NCBI GenBank assembly: GCA_004557385.1 | Contig: SFEA01000007.1 | Coordinates: 1-64,000, forward strand | Origin: Bacteroidales bacterium | Lineage (GTDB): Bacteria; Bacteroidota; Bacteroidia; Bacteroidales; Muribaculaceae | DNA length: 64,000 nucleotides | Reading direction: 5' to 3' | Part shown: in pieces, positions 25,903 to 34,474 of the stretch | Numbering within the stretch: position 1 is the first letter of the stretch | How the letters are laid out: each line of letters begins with the position of its first letter | Notes under the pieces: generated by a model | Database searches by the model: none | What the model saw: the letters and a program-made list of their open reading frames with translations, nothing else | Told to the model about the DNA's origin: nothing | Translations under genes and position numbers: made by a program

Positions 25903-25979
25903 GGTGGTTTTGGCGGCAAATGATGCTGAAGTCGCAGCGGAATGTGCATTTTTTCGACACATTCCGCTTGCATTTGGGT
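25903..25979 (+). repeat. 77-bp repeat, left copy
   Basis: This 77-bp segment is found again in the same orientation at 27450-27526 with two mismatches. It contains a perfect 11-bp inverted repeat (arms 25936-25946 and 25958-25968, AGCGGAATGTG) with an 11-nt loop. The two copies flank the AAA+ ATPase gene. The gap 25722-26023 otherwise holds only the Fic promoter. Confidence 0.85.
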
Positions 25980-26023
25980 AGATTTTTGTAACTTTACCAT
26001 CGTTAAATAAATTATTTTTAGCT

Positions 26024-27439
26024 ATGTTGATAGGACGGAAACATGAACAAAGGCGCCTATTAGACGCCTATAACTCAGATTATTCTGAATTTGTTGCGGT
26101 ATACGGCAGGCGTCGTGTGGGAAAAACATTTCTGATAAGAGAAACATTTAGTTACAATTTCACCTTTCAGCATAGTGGAATAGCCAATTCCTCTCGTAGC
26201 AAACAGCTGAAGGCGTGGTATAATTCGCTTATCGAATATGGTCTTGACATAAAAACTGTACCAACAAACTGGTTAGACGCATTCAACTTGTTGAAGGAAC
26301 TCGTCAACAGGTCGTCGGACAAAAAGAAGGTTATTTTTATCGATGAGATGCCTTGGATGGATACACATGCCTCGGGGTTAATACCTGCTTTGGAGCATTT
26401 TTGGAATTCATGGGCAAGTGCACGGAAGGATATTTGCCTCATTATTTGCGGAAGTGCCACGTCATGGATTATCAATAAGATTGTGAAAAACAAAGGCGGA
26501 TTGCACAATCGTGTTGATTACAAGGTGCCATTGCGTCCTTTCAACCTTTTGGAGTGCGAACAGTACATGAAAAGTCGTAACATAACCATGTCGCGCAAAC
26601 AGATTATTGAGGGATATATGGTGATGGGAGGCGTACCTTTCTATTGGAAAGCCATGCAAAAAGGACTTAGTCTTGCTCAAAACATCGACCAAAATTTCTT
26701 CAACCCCGAGGGTGAGCTATGTAATGAATTCGAAGCGTTGTATGCATCGCTGTTTAAACGGCCCGAAGGATATATAAAGGTGGTGAAATTATTGTCGGGG
26801 CGTCGTTCCGGTATGAACCGAAATGAACTTTTGAAAAGTGGAAAATTTGTTGACAATGGCAGTTTCAGTCAATTGCTCAAGGATTTGGAAAACTGTGGTT
26901 TTATACGCAGCTACAACATCATTGGTAATAGGAAAAAAGATTGTATTTATCAGCTAATTGACCCTTTCACAATATTTTACTACGATTTTATGTGCAACAA
27001 TGCACATAAAGACCCCAACTTCTGGACGCATAGCATAAACAAACCCTTTTATCACACTTGGTGTGGACTAAGCTTTGAGCGAGTGTGTATGCTTCACACT
27101 CAACAAATTAAGTTTGCATTGGGCATATCGGGCATCATATCAGGCGTATACTCGTGGCGCTCAACAAGTTGCAAGCCAGGTGCGCAAATCGATATGGTAA
27201 TTGACAGAGATGATGATGTAATAAATTTGTGTGAGATGAAATATACCTCTGCACCTTGGGATATGCAGGCTTCCGACGTCACTGATATTCTGCGCAAGGA
27301 AGATGTTTTCCTACGTGAAACAGAAACCACAAAGGCCATTCATAAGGTGCTGGTTAGCGCAAACGGAGTGACACAAAACGAATATTCACAAGAGATTCAA
27401 AGAATAGTTACGCTTGATGATTTGTTTAGAGAGTTTTAA
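26024..27439 (+). CDS. AAA+ ATPase with C-terminal DUF234-type domain
   Basis: A 471-residue ATPase of the family often annotated as ATP-binding protein (archaeal-type ATPase, DUF234). The Walker A motif is YGRRRVGKTFLIRE near residue 30, Walker B is KKVIFIDEMPWMD near residue 105, and an arginine-rich sensor region follows. A winged-helix segment lies at about 235-310 (RSGMNRNELLKSGKF). The C-terminal part has an endonuclease-like pattern (D-MVIDRDDDVINLCEMKYTSA, Asp...Glu-x-Lys). It is AT-rich and lies between two copies of a 77-bp hairpin repeat. Function unknown; such proteins are often in mobile or defence-like settings. Confidence 0.8.
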   Translation: MLIGRKHEQRRLLDAYNSDYSEFVAVYGRRRVGKTFLIRETFSYNFTFQHSGIANSSRSKQLKAWYNSLIEYGLDIKTVPTNWLDAFNLLKELVNRSSDKKKVIFIDEMPWMDTHASGLIPALEHFWNSWASARKDICLIICGSATSWIINKIVKNKGGLHNRVDYKVPLRPFNLLECEQYMKSRNITMSRKQIIEGYMVMGGVPFYWKAMQKGLSLAQNIDQNFFNPEGELCNEFEALYASLFKRPEGYIKVVKLLSGRRSGMNRNELLKSGKFVDNGSFSQLLKDLENCGFIRSYNIIGNRKKDCIYQLIDPFTIFYYDFMCNNAHKDPNFWTHSINKPFYHTWCGLSFERVCMLHTQQIKFALGISGIISGVYSWRSTSCKPGAQIDMVIDRDDDVINLCEMKYTSAPWDMQASDVTDILRKEDVFLRETETTKAIHKVLVSANGVTQNEYSQEIQRIVTLDDLFREF

Positions 27440-27449
27440 TGTGGCAGTT

Positions 27450-27526
27450 GGTGGTTTAGGCGGCAAATGATGCTGAAGTCGCAGCGGAATGTGCATTTTT
27501 TCGACACATTCCGCTCGCATTTGGGT
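27450..27526 (+). repeat. 77-bp repeat, right copy
   Basis: It matches 25903-25979 at 75 of 77 positions in the same orientation and keeps the 11-bp hairpin intact. It begins 10 bp after the ATPase stop, so the ATPase gene and its start lie between the repeats. The remaining gap to 27782 shows a 9-bp inverted repeat (27615-27623 with 27660-27668) and a promoter. Confidence 0.85.
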
Positions 27527-27692
27527 GGTGGACGTTGATAAAAGCCGGGCTTCGATGGCGGCGCAGCTTTTGCCTTTGTGAATCGCGGCTGTGAAGCTTG
27601 CGGTGGTTTCTTGGCGAGTTGCCACTATCGCGGCAAATGACAATCTCAAAAAGCAGTTTGGCAACTCGTCGATGGCAATTAGCAAGATTATA

Positions 27693-27724
27693 TTTGCTAA
27701 AGTGGAAAATTATTGCTTATTTTG
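27693..27724 (+). promoter_or_regulatory. Candidate promoter of the fucosidase-PNGase pair
   Basis: TTTG at 27693-27696, 20 bp, and TTATTTTG at 27717-27724 match the consensus with one mismatch in the -7 box. The fucosidase start is 59 bp downstream. Confidence 0.5.
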
Positions 27725-27782
27725 TTATCGAAAACATGAGCCATCTGTTTTATAATAAGCCTTAAACAATAAATTAAATATA

Positions 27783-29135
27783 ATGAAACGAATACTATTA
27801 TCAATGCTGTTGGCGGCAATGCTAATGCCGGTTGTAGCTCAACAGCGCATCACAGGAGAGAGTCAGGAAAACTACGAGAAGCGTATGGAGTGGTTTGGCG
27901 ACGCCAAGTTCGGTGTGTTCATCCACTGGGGCATCTATGCTGTGCGCGGAGTGTCGGAAAGCTGGTCGTTCTTCAACAATTATTTGCCTTACGACGAATA
28001 TATGAAGCAGACCGAAGGCTTCACTGCAAGCAAATATAATGCCAAGGAATGGGTTGACTTGATTGAGCAGAGTGGCGCGCGCTACACTGTAATCACCAGC
28101 AAGCACCACGACGGTTTTGCCCTTTGGGACACCAAGGCTGGCAACATCAGCGCCAAGAAGAGCTCGGCTGCCAAGCGCGACGTGCTCACCCCGTTTGTCA
28201 AGGAAGTGCAAAAACGCAAGGACTTGCGTCTGGGCATCTACTACTCGCTGCTCGACTGGAGTCGCGACGATTATCCTAATGCCACCCGCACCAGCACTCG
28301 CTATAACATCAAGGAAGACCCGAAGCGTTGGGCTGAATTCTGCAAATTCAACTTTGCCCAATTGCGTGAACTTAACGAAACATATAAGCCGGCTCTGTAT
28401 TGGTTCGACGGCGATTGGGAACAATCGGCTGAGGACTGGAACAGCAAGGGCATCATCGACTTGCTGCGCAGCACCAACCCTAACGTGATTGTCAACTCGC
28501 GCATTCAGGGCTATGGCGACTACGACACTCCCGAACAGGGCATTCCGGTGGTTCGCCCCGAAAGCAAATATTGGGAGCTGTGCTACACTATGAACGATTC
28601 GTGGGGCTATCAGCACACCGACAAAGATTTCAAGACTCCGCACATGCTTCTGCGCACACTTTGCGACTGTATGAGCAACGGCGGTAACTTGCTGCTCGAC
28701 ATCGGTCCGAAGGCCGACGGCACCATTCCTCAAGAAGAGGTTGACATCCTCAAGGAATTCGGTCGCTGGATTGGCAAGCACAAAGAGGCTGTTTACGGCA
28801 CCCGCGCCGGTCTGCCTGCCGAGCATTTCCCTGATGGATACACCACATTGAACAAAGGCGGCGACATCGTTTACCTCTACATTCCTAACAAGGTGCGTGG
28901 CAAGATTTGCCTGCGTGGCATAGTAAACAAGGTTAACCGCGTGTGGGTGGTTGGCAACGGCTCGATGCTCAGCTACAAAGTCTACGACAAGCCTTATTGG
29001 AGCTCGCTTCCGGGCATCGTCTACATCGATGTTCCTGAAGATGTGCAAGACGAGCAAATCACTGTGATTGCTGTGCTGCTCGATGGTCCTGCCAAGCTCT
29101 ATCGCGGTCACGGTCAAGTGATTACTTCAAACTAA
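27783..29135 (+). CDS. Secreted GH29 alpha-L-fucosidase
   Basis: A 450-residue exported enzyme (signal MKRILLSMLLAAMLMPVVAQQ) that removes alpha-linked fucose from glycans. GH29 signatures: WFGDAKFGVFIHWGIYAV near residue 37, YTVITSKHHDGFALWDTK near 110, and ALYWFDGDWE near 205 with the probable nucleophile Asp. The NGGNLLLDIGP block follows near 300. It is followed 19 bp later by the PNGase F-like gene, so the pair is likely an operon for N-glycan degradation, since core fucose and antennary fucose occur on N-glycans. Confidence 0.92.
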   Translation: MKRILLSMLLAAMLMPVVAQQRITGESQENYEKRMEWFGDAKFGVFIHWGIYAVRGVSESWSFFNNYLPYDEYMKQTEGFTASKYNAKEWVDLIEQSGARYTVITSKHHDGFALWDTKAGNISAKKSSAAKRDVLTPFVKEVQKRKDLRLGIYYSLLDWSRDDYPNATRTSTRYNIKEDPKRWAEFCKFNFAQLRELNETYKPALYWFDGDWEQSAEDWNSKGIIDLLRSTNPNVIVNSRIQGYGDYDTPEQGIPVVRPESKYWELCYTMNDSWGYQHTDKDFKTPHMLLRTLCDCMSNGGNLLLDIGPKADGTIPQEEVDILKEFGRWIGKHKEAVYGTRAGLPAEHFPDGYTTLNKGGDIVYLYIPNKVRGKICLRGIVNKVNRVWVVGNGSMLSYKVYDKPYWSSLPGIVYIDVPEDVQDEQITVIAVLLDGPAKLYRGHGQVITSN

Positions 29136-29154
29136 ACTACACGATTACACTGAT

Positions 29155-30837
29155 ATGAAGAGAATCGTTATACTCACAATGGCAGTGCTTTTGGCAGTGC
29201 CATTGTTTGCCAAAAAGGCAAAAGCTGCAGCTTATAAAGTGAGTTACACCTACAACAGCCGCGGCACAATCATTGGTGCTGCAGTGATGACATTTGTAGG
29301 CGACCGCACTATGTATGTGCCCGACGCCAAAGCACTCGACCCGCGCATGACGCTCAAGGCGCCCGAGCAACGCCAGTTCACCGACTTTGCTCAGAGCCGT
29401 TGCTTCAGCCGTGCGCAGCTGCAAAACGGCGACGTGGTCACCACCGAAACGCCGTTCACCATTGGCGCTAACCTCACCGACACCGGCAAGACTGAAAAGA
29501 TTCTTGGCTACAACTGCCGATGCGTTCACTCGGTGGTGAACTCTAACCACTACGACATCTGGTATACCACCGAATTGCCTGTGCGCGGCACTCCGCAAGT
29601 GGGTGTGGGTGTGCCCGACGGACTGGTGTTGCGCGTGGTTCGCAACCAAAACCAGATTGAGGAAGCCACTTCAATCAAGCCGTTGAAGAAGGCTCCTGAA
29701 TTTTGGCCTGAGCAGTGGGGCACTACTCTTAACCGTTTCGACTATCAATATGCCATCAAGCAAAGCGTGGTGCACACAGTGCGCATCTTCGACCAGGAGC
29801 GCATTGCCTTCAACGGCGCCAAGTTGCCCGAAGGCGAGTTGCAGCCTGGCAAGGTGTATGCATGCGCCGGCGGCACTGTGATTCTCAAAAAAGTCACGTT
29901 GCCCGAACTGCATCGCGGATGGGGCATTTTTGCCGACGTCACTCAGTATAGCGAGGGCGATGCCTACGACCGCACCGGCTCGGTGTTTGTGATTCCCACC
30001 GGCAAGCAACAGTCGTTCCTCGACGCCATTCGCAAGCTCGACAGCACGCCCAAGTTCACCAGCGGCGGCGTTGACTACCACGGTTTGGTGAGCACTCCTG
30101 CCTACGATGTGCCGGTTGAGCTGATGCGCTTCTTCACCGGGTTTGGCGTGCGCTTCTTCAACGATAAAATGAAGATTCCCGGACAGGAATGGGTCGACTC
30201 GGTGTTCTATAAGTCGCAAGTCACTCCGTTGCAAAGCCATCTGCAGGGCGAGGTGATTATCGGCGCTTACATCGGCAACTGGGACAGCCGCGGCCACCGC
30301 GTGTCGCTCAAGCTGAAGTATTTCCCCGACGACCTGCGTCACACGCTCTACGACTTTGAAAACGCTATGCCGTTGTTCAACACCGTGAACTATCTCGAGC
30401 AGGATTCGCAACCCTATCCTGTGTTCCAAGAAAACGATTCGCTCAAGGTGACGTTTAAGCTCGACCGTGCAGTGAAGAATGCTCATCTGTTCTATCTCAC
30501 CACCGGTCACGGCGGCTGGGGCGGCGGCGACGAGTTCAACATGAAGCCCAACACCATCTATCTCGACGGTCAGAAGGTAATCAGCTTCATTCCTTGGCGC
30601 GACGACTGCGGAACCTACCGCAACTTCAACCCGCAAACAGGTATGTACGAAACCGGTTGCAGCTCATCGGACATGAGCCGTTCAAACTGGTGTCCGGGCA
30701 CTGTTACCAACCCCAACTTCATTGCTCTTGGCAACCTTGAAGCCGGCGAACACACCATTGTGGTGCAGATTCCGCAAGGCTCGCCCGAAGGCGGCAGCCA
30801 AAGCTATTGGTGCACCAGCGGCACCCTGCTCTATTGA
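29155..30837 (+). CDS. PNGase F-like peptide-N-glycosidase
   Basis: A 560-residue exported protein (signal MKRIVILTMAVLLAVPLFA). Its C-terminal half matches PNGase F: HRGWGIFADVTQYSEGDAYDRTGSVFVIP, GHGGWGGGDEFNMKPNTIYLDG with the conserved Glu, IPWRDDCGTYRNFNP, and SSSDMSRSNWCPGT. This enzyme releases N-glycans from asparagine. The first 190 residues form an extra domain of beta strands with a DUF4412/GLPGLI-like look. It is longer than the roughly 315-residue mature PNGase F because of this domain. Partner gene is the GH29 fucosidase upstream. Confidence 0.9.
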   Translation: MKRIVILTMAVLLAVPLFAKKAKAAAYKVSYTYNSRGTIIGAAVMTFVGDRTMYVPDAKALDPRMTLKAPEQRQFTDFAQSRCFSRAQLQNGDVVTTETPFTIGANLTDTGKTEKILGYNCRCVHSVVNSNHYDIWYTTELPVRGTPQVGVGVPDGLVLRVVRNQNQIEEATSIKPLKKAPEFWPEQWGTTLNRFDYQYAIKQSVVHTVRIFDQERIAFNGAKLPEGELQPGKVYACAGGTVILKKVTLPELHRGWGIFADVTQYSEGDAYDRTGSVFVIPTGKQQSFLDAIRKLDSTPKFTSGGVDYHGLVSTPAYDVPVELMRFFTGFGVRFFNDKMKIPGQEWVDSVFYKSQVTPLQSHLQGEVIIGAYIGNWDSRGHRVSLKLKYFPDDLRHTLYDFENAMPLFNTVNYLEQDSQPYPVFQENDSLKVTFKLDRAVKNAHLFYLTTGHGGWGGGDEFNMKPNTIYLDGQKVISFIPWRDDCGTYRNFNPQTGMYETGCSSSDMSRSNWCPGTVTNPNFIALGNLEAGEHTIVVQIPQGSPEGGSQSYWCTSGTLLY

Positions 30838-30912
30838 TAGCACAAATCATAAAATAGCAAATCAGGGTGTATCAAAATTTTGCATTCTCGAAAAGAATCA
30901 TACGCTTTGTCG

Positions 30913-31175
30913 CCTGAAAGGCGAGAAGCCGAGCTTTAGCGAGGCACTTAGCCCGGGGTAAGCGAAGCGCAACCCCGGGTCACCAACGCACCCATCACTC
31001 AGCGTCTGAAAGACGCGAATTTATTATTAATCTGTTGATGGTTAGTTAATTAATGTCGATTCGCGTCTTTCAGACGCATTATTTCGGAGACACCGCCTTC
31101 CGTGGGTTACGCTTTGCTCACCCACGGCTAAGTCCCGTCGGCTTATGCCTCCGGGTTCTCGTCTTTCAGACGACA
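30913..31175. repeat. Composite REP-like hairpin repeat cluster
   Basis: This 263-bp stretch lies in the gap 30838-31312 and holds no gene. It has perfect small hairpins: CCCGGGGT at 30952-30959 with 30972-30979, GCGTCT at 31002-31007 with 31011-31016, and CGTGGGT at 31101-31107 with 31120-31126. A 19-bp arm at 31002-31020 is the exact inverse of 31059-31077, making a larger palindrome. The right half resembles 61099-61180 in order and spacing. Confidence 0.75.
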
Positions 31176-31245
31176 ATGCTAATTACATAACTAGTTATAT
31201 AATTATGATACACCCACATTGTATTTTGCAGCTGCAGGTGGGGCG

Positions 31246-31273
31246 TTAGAATGGTGTGGGGGAGGTGAAGCTG
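31246..31273. repeat. 28-bp copy of the rluA 3' end (putative att site)
   Basis: This 28-bp segment matches the last codons and stop of the pseudouridine synthase gene (38222-38249) at 27 of 28 positions, in the same orientation. It lies beyond the 3' end of hsdR, so the type I restriction locus sits between the two copies. See the matching entry at 38222. Confidence 0.75.
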
Positions 31274-31312
31274 CTTTCGCAGTTATTTCATCGATGATGC
31301 TTGCGGCACAAA

Positions 31313-34300
31313 TTATTCTTTGATTCCGTCGGCTGGGGAATTAACGTCGAGGAGGGGGAACACGCCGCCGCAAAGGTCGTAGAAGCGCTTGAACAGTGCT
31401 TTCAGCTTCTCGGTCACGGCTTTCTTCTTGGCTTCGCGGCTGCCGCCTGCGCCAAACAGCGGCATTGGCGGCAAGATGCCGGCGATGCCTGTGCCCGACT
31501 CGCGGATTTCGCCGTCGCGGAACGATTGTTGCAGAAATTCCAGCGTCTGCTCGGGCTTCAGATTCTCGGTTGCGATGAGTTCTTGCAGCTCCTTGCCCAA
31601 CTTTTGGTGAACATAAATCGACCATTCGTCGTTGATGTCGCTTCCGGCTGAAATGTTCTGCACGAAGTGCATAATTAGGTCTTCCTTGTCGCGCAGGTCG
31701 GGTGTTGCAGCAATCGATTTCTTGATTTTTACCACCAATTCGGCATCGTGAACCGAGTCGCCGTTCTTCTGAGCCACGAGGAACAGAATATAGTCGATGT
31801 TGATTTCAACCGACTTCACCAGTTCTATTTCAAACACGATGTCGTCGTTCACGTTCACGGCTTCGCCCTTGCTTTGATGGCGATATTTTTCGTAAAGGTC
31901 GAGGTAGATGCCTTGATAGTCTTTGAATTGGTCGTCGGTGAGTATCTCGTTGCCTTTGAATTGGTCGAAGCTCTGCAAGATGTTTCGATATCGCAGAATG
32001 GTTCCCCACAGTTTTATGAAGTCCTTCTCGGCTTTTTCGCCGAGGATGGTCTTGTAGAGAGGGAAGGTTTCCAACACTTCCATAACTAATGGCCGATAGC
32101 CAGGCACTTCGCTGCCATCGTCTTTTGTGTAGCCGTTGTAGTATTCGTCGAAAGTCTTAATGAGCACCAGTCCGCCGGCGTTTTTGTCGCCAAACAGCTC
32201 GAGGGCGGCGTTGGTGGCAGGCTCGAGGTTGCGGAAGCAAACGATGTTGCCAAAATTCTTGATGCTGTTGAGTATGCGGTTGGTGCGCGAATAGGCTTGA
32301 ATGAGTCCGTGCATACGCAGGTTCTTATCCACCCAAAGCGTGTTGAGCGTGGTGGCGTCGAATCCGGTGAGGAACATATTCACCACTATGAGCAAATCAA
32401 TCTCGCGGTTCTTCATGCGCAGCGACACGTCTTTATAATAGTTCTGGAATTTCTCTGCCGATGTGTCGTAGCTTGTGCCGAACATTGCGTTGTAGTCGGC
32501 TATGCACTTTTCCAGGAAGTCGCGGCTCGATTGGTCGAGGCCGTCGGTGTTTTCGGAGTTTTCGTCGCCGCCGAAATCTTCTTCAGCCTCGTTGGGGGCG
32601 TAGCTGTAGATTGTGGCTATTTTCAGACGCCGGTTTTCGGGCAGTTCTGCCATTTGCCGCATCAACTCGTTGTAGTAGAGCTTAACAAACGGAATACTTG
32701 CCACGGCAAATATTGAGTTGAAGCCTTGCAGCTTGGTTTTCACCTTCACTTCTTCAACGTCATTCTTGCCCTTTGCCACCATGCTGACGTTGGTGAGGCG
32801 GTTGAAGTCGTAGTGCTGTTCGTTGCGCTTTGTCTTTTGGGCAAAGTGGTCGAGGATGTATTTCGAGATGTAGGTGATGCGGCGAGGGTCCATAAGAATC
32901 TTCGCTTGGTCGATAGCCGGAACGCTTTCCTGCTTGATTTCGTCCTCGGGACGCAGTGTGCGAATGTAGTCGACACGGAAGGGCAGCACGTTGCCGTCGC
33001 GAATGGCATCAACAATGGTGTAGCTGTGCAGCTTGTCGCCAAAAGTGCCTTCGGTGGTGGTGAAATCGATGTTGCGTATTGCGCCGGCATTGTCGGGGAA
33101 GATTGGCGTGCCGGTGAAGCCGAAGATGTGATATTTCTTGAACTTCTTCACAATGGCGCGGTGCATATCGCCGAACTGCGAGCGGTGGCACTCGTCGAAA
33201 ATCATCACCACGTGTTGATTGTAGATTCTGTGCGAGGCATTTTTGCCTACGAAATTGCTCAGTTTCTGAATGGTGGTGATGATGATTCGGCAATTCGGGT
33301 CGTTGAGCTGTCGGGTGAGCACGGCTGTGGATGTGTTGGAGTTGGCTGCGCCTTTTTCGAAGCGGTCATATTCTTTCATCGTCTGATAGTCGAGGTCTTT
33401 GCGGTCGACCACAAACAGCACTTTGTCGATTTCTTCCATTGCCGAAGCCAGGCGCGCCGTTTTGAATGAGGTGAGCGTCTTGCCCGAACCGGTGGTGTGC
33501 CAGATGAATCCGCCTGCTTCACGCTTGCCCCAGCATTTCACATTGCTCGACGTGAGTATGCGCTGAATGATGCGCTCGGTGGCTGCAATCTGATAGGGCC
33601 GCATCACAAGCAGCAGATTCTCGGCAGTGAACACGCAGTATCGGGTGAGCACATTTAGCAAGGTGTGCTTCGAGAGGAATGTCTGGGTGAAATCCACAAG
33701 GTCGCGAATCGGCTCATTGTCGAGTAGCGCCCAGTAGGAGGTGAACTCAAACGAGTTGCTTGTTTGCTTCTTGCTGCCCTTGTTTTGCTGCTTCACATGG
33801 CTGTCGCGAGTGGTGTTGCTGTAATACTTGGTGAGCGTGCCGTTGCTGATTACGAAAATCTGCACAAACTCAAACAAGCCGCAGCCAGCCCAAAACGATT
33901 CGCGGTTGTAGCGGCGAATCTGGTTGAAGGCCTCGCGCACTTCCACGCCGCGGCGTTTCAGCTCCACGTGCACCAGAGGCAAGCCGTTCACAAGTATTGT
34001 CACGTCGTAGCGGTTTTCGTGGCTGCCTCCCTCGGGCACATATTGGTTGATTACTTGCAGCGAGTTGTTGTGTATATTCTCTTTGTCGATGAGATAGACG
34101 TTCACAAACGAACCATCGTCGCGCGTGAGCACCTTTTTGTGGTCCTCCTGAATGGTGCGGGTTTTCTCCACGATGCCCTCATTGGGGTTGCCGAGGTAAT
34201 TCTTGAAAAAAGCGGCCCATTCCTTGTCGGTGAAACGCAGATTGTTGAGTTTTTCGAGCTGATAGCGCAGGTTGTCAATCAACTCTTTTTCGCAGGTGAT

Positions 34301-34456
34301 TGGCAGATATTCGTAGGCTTGACGCTGGAGTCGCTTGATGAAGTCGGCTTCCATTTCAGCCTCGCTCTGATATTGGGCGCTGCTGTAATAGCCGCCCTCA
34401 AATTCAGCCACCACGGTCGATTCCGGGTTTTGTGATATGCAATCGTATTCTTTCAT
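31313..34456 (-). CDS. hsdR: Type I restriction enzyme R subunit (HsdR)
   Basis: A 1047-residue motor and nuclease subunit. The N-terminal PD-(D/E)XK nuclease domain is seen in NRYDVTILVNGLPLVHVELKRRG (about residues 155-177). The helicase motor carries Walker A HTTGSGKTLTS near 325 and the DEAD-type DECHRSQFGD near 420. Motif VI-like LIQAYSRTNRILN lies near 720. A long C-terminal helical region ends it. Size is normal for HsdR. It is the last gene of the hsdM-hsdS-four-helix-hsdR operon, 18 bp after the four-helix gene. Cleavage needs HsdM and HsdS. Confidence 0.95.
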   Translation of the reverse strand: MKEYDCISQNPESTVVAEFEGGYYSSAQYQSEAEMEADFIKRLQRQAYEYLPITCEKELIDNLRYQLEKLNNLRFTDKEWAAFFKNYLGNPNEGIVEKTRTIQEDHKKVLTRDDGSFVNVYLIDKENIHNNSLQVINQYVPEGGSHENRYDVTILVNGLPLVHVELKRRGVEVREAFNQIRRYNRESFWAGCGLFEFVQIFVISNGTLTKYYSNTTRDSHVKQQNKGSKKQTSNSFEFTSYWALLDNEPIRDLVDFTQTFLSKHTLLNVLTRYCVFTAENLLLVMRPYQIAATERIIQRILTSSNVKCWGKREAGGFIWHTTGSGKTLTSFKTARLASAMEEIDKVLFVVDRKDLDYQTMKEYDRFEKGAANSNTSTAVLTRQLNDPNCRIIITTIQKLSNFVGKNASHRIYNQHVVMIFDECHRSQFGDMHRAIVKKFKKYHIFGFTGTPIFPDNAGAIRNIDFTTTEGTFGDKLHSYTIVDAIRDGNVLPFRVDYIRTLRPEDEIKQESVPAIDQAKILMDPRRITYISKYILDHFAQKTKRNEQHYDFNRLTNVSMVAKGKNDVEEVKVKTKLQGFNSIFAVASIPFVKLYYNELMRQMAELPENRRLKIATIYSYAPNEAEEDFGGDENSENTDGLDQSSRDFLEKCIADYNAMFGTSYDTSAEKFQNYYKDVSLRMKNREIDLLIVVNMFLTGFDATTLNTLWVDKNLRMHGLIQAYSRTNRILNSIKNFGNIVCFRNLEPATNAALELFGDKNAGGLVLIKTFDEYYNGYTKDDGSEVPGYRPLVMEVLETFPLYKTILGEKAEKDFIKLWGTILRYRNILQSFDQFKGNEILTDDQFKDYQGIYLDLYEKYRHQSKGEAVNVNDDIVFEIELVKSVEINIDYILFLVAQKNGDSVHDAELVVKIKKSIAATPDLRDKEDLIMHFVQNISAGSDINDEWSIYVHQKLGKELQELIATENLKPEQTLEFLQQSFRDGEIRESGTGIAGILPPMPLFGAGGSREAKKKAVTEKLKALFKRFYDLCGGVFPLLDVNSPADGIKE

Positions 34457-34474
34457 GATTGGTGATTGTGTTAG

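Noticed and set aside
25722..26000. Longer Fic protein starting at 26000
   Set aside because: The extra 93 residues would be encoded by the GTCGCA promoter region and the 77-bp repeat; the promoter lies inside that stretch, so the start at 25721 is used.
27822..29117. 431-residue minus-strand open frame
   Set aside because: It lies opposite the GH29 fucosidase gene, whose catalytic motifs are intact; the antisense frame has no domain.
32297..33469. Plus-strand open frames within hsdR
   Set aside because: They are antisense to an intact HsdR with helicase motifs and show no domain.
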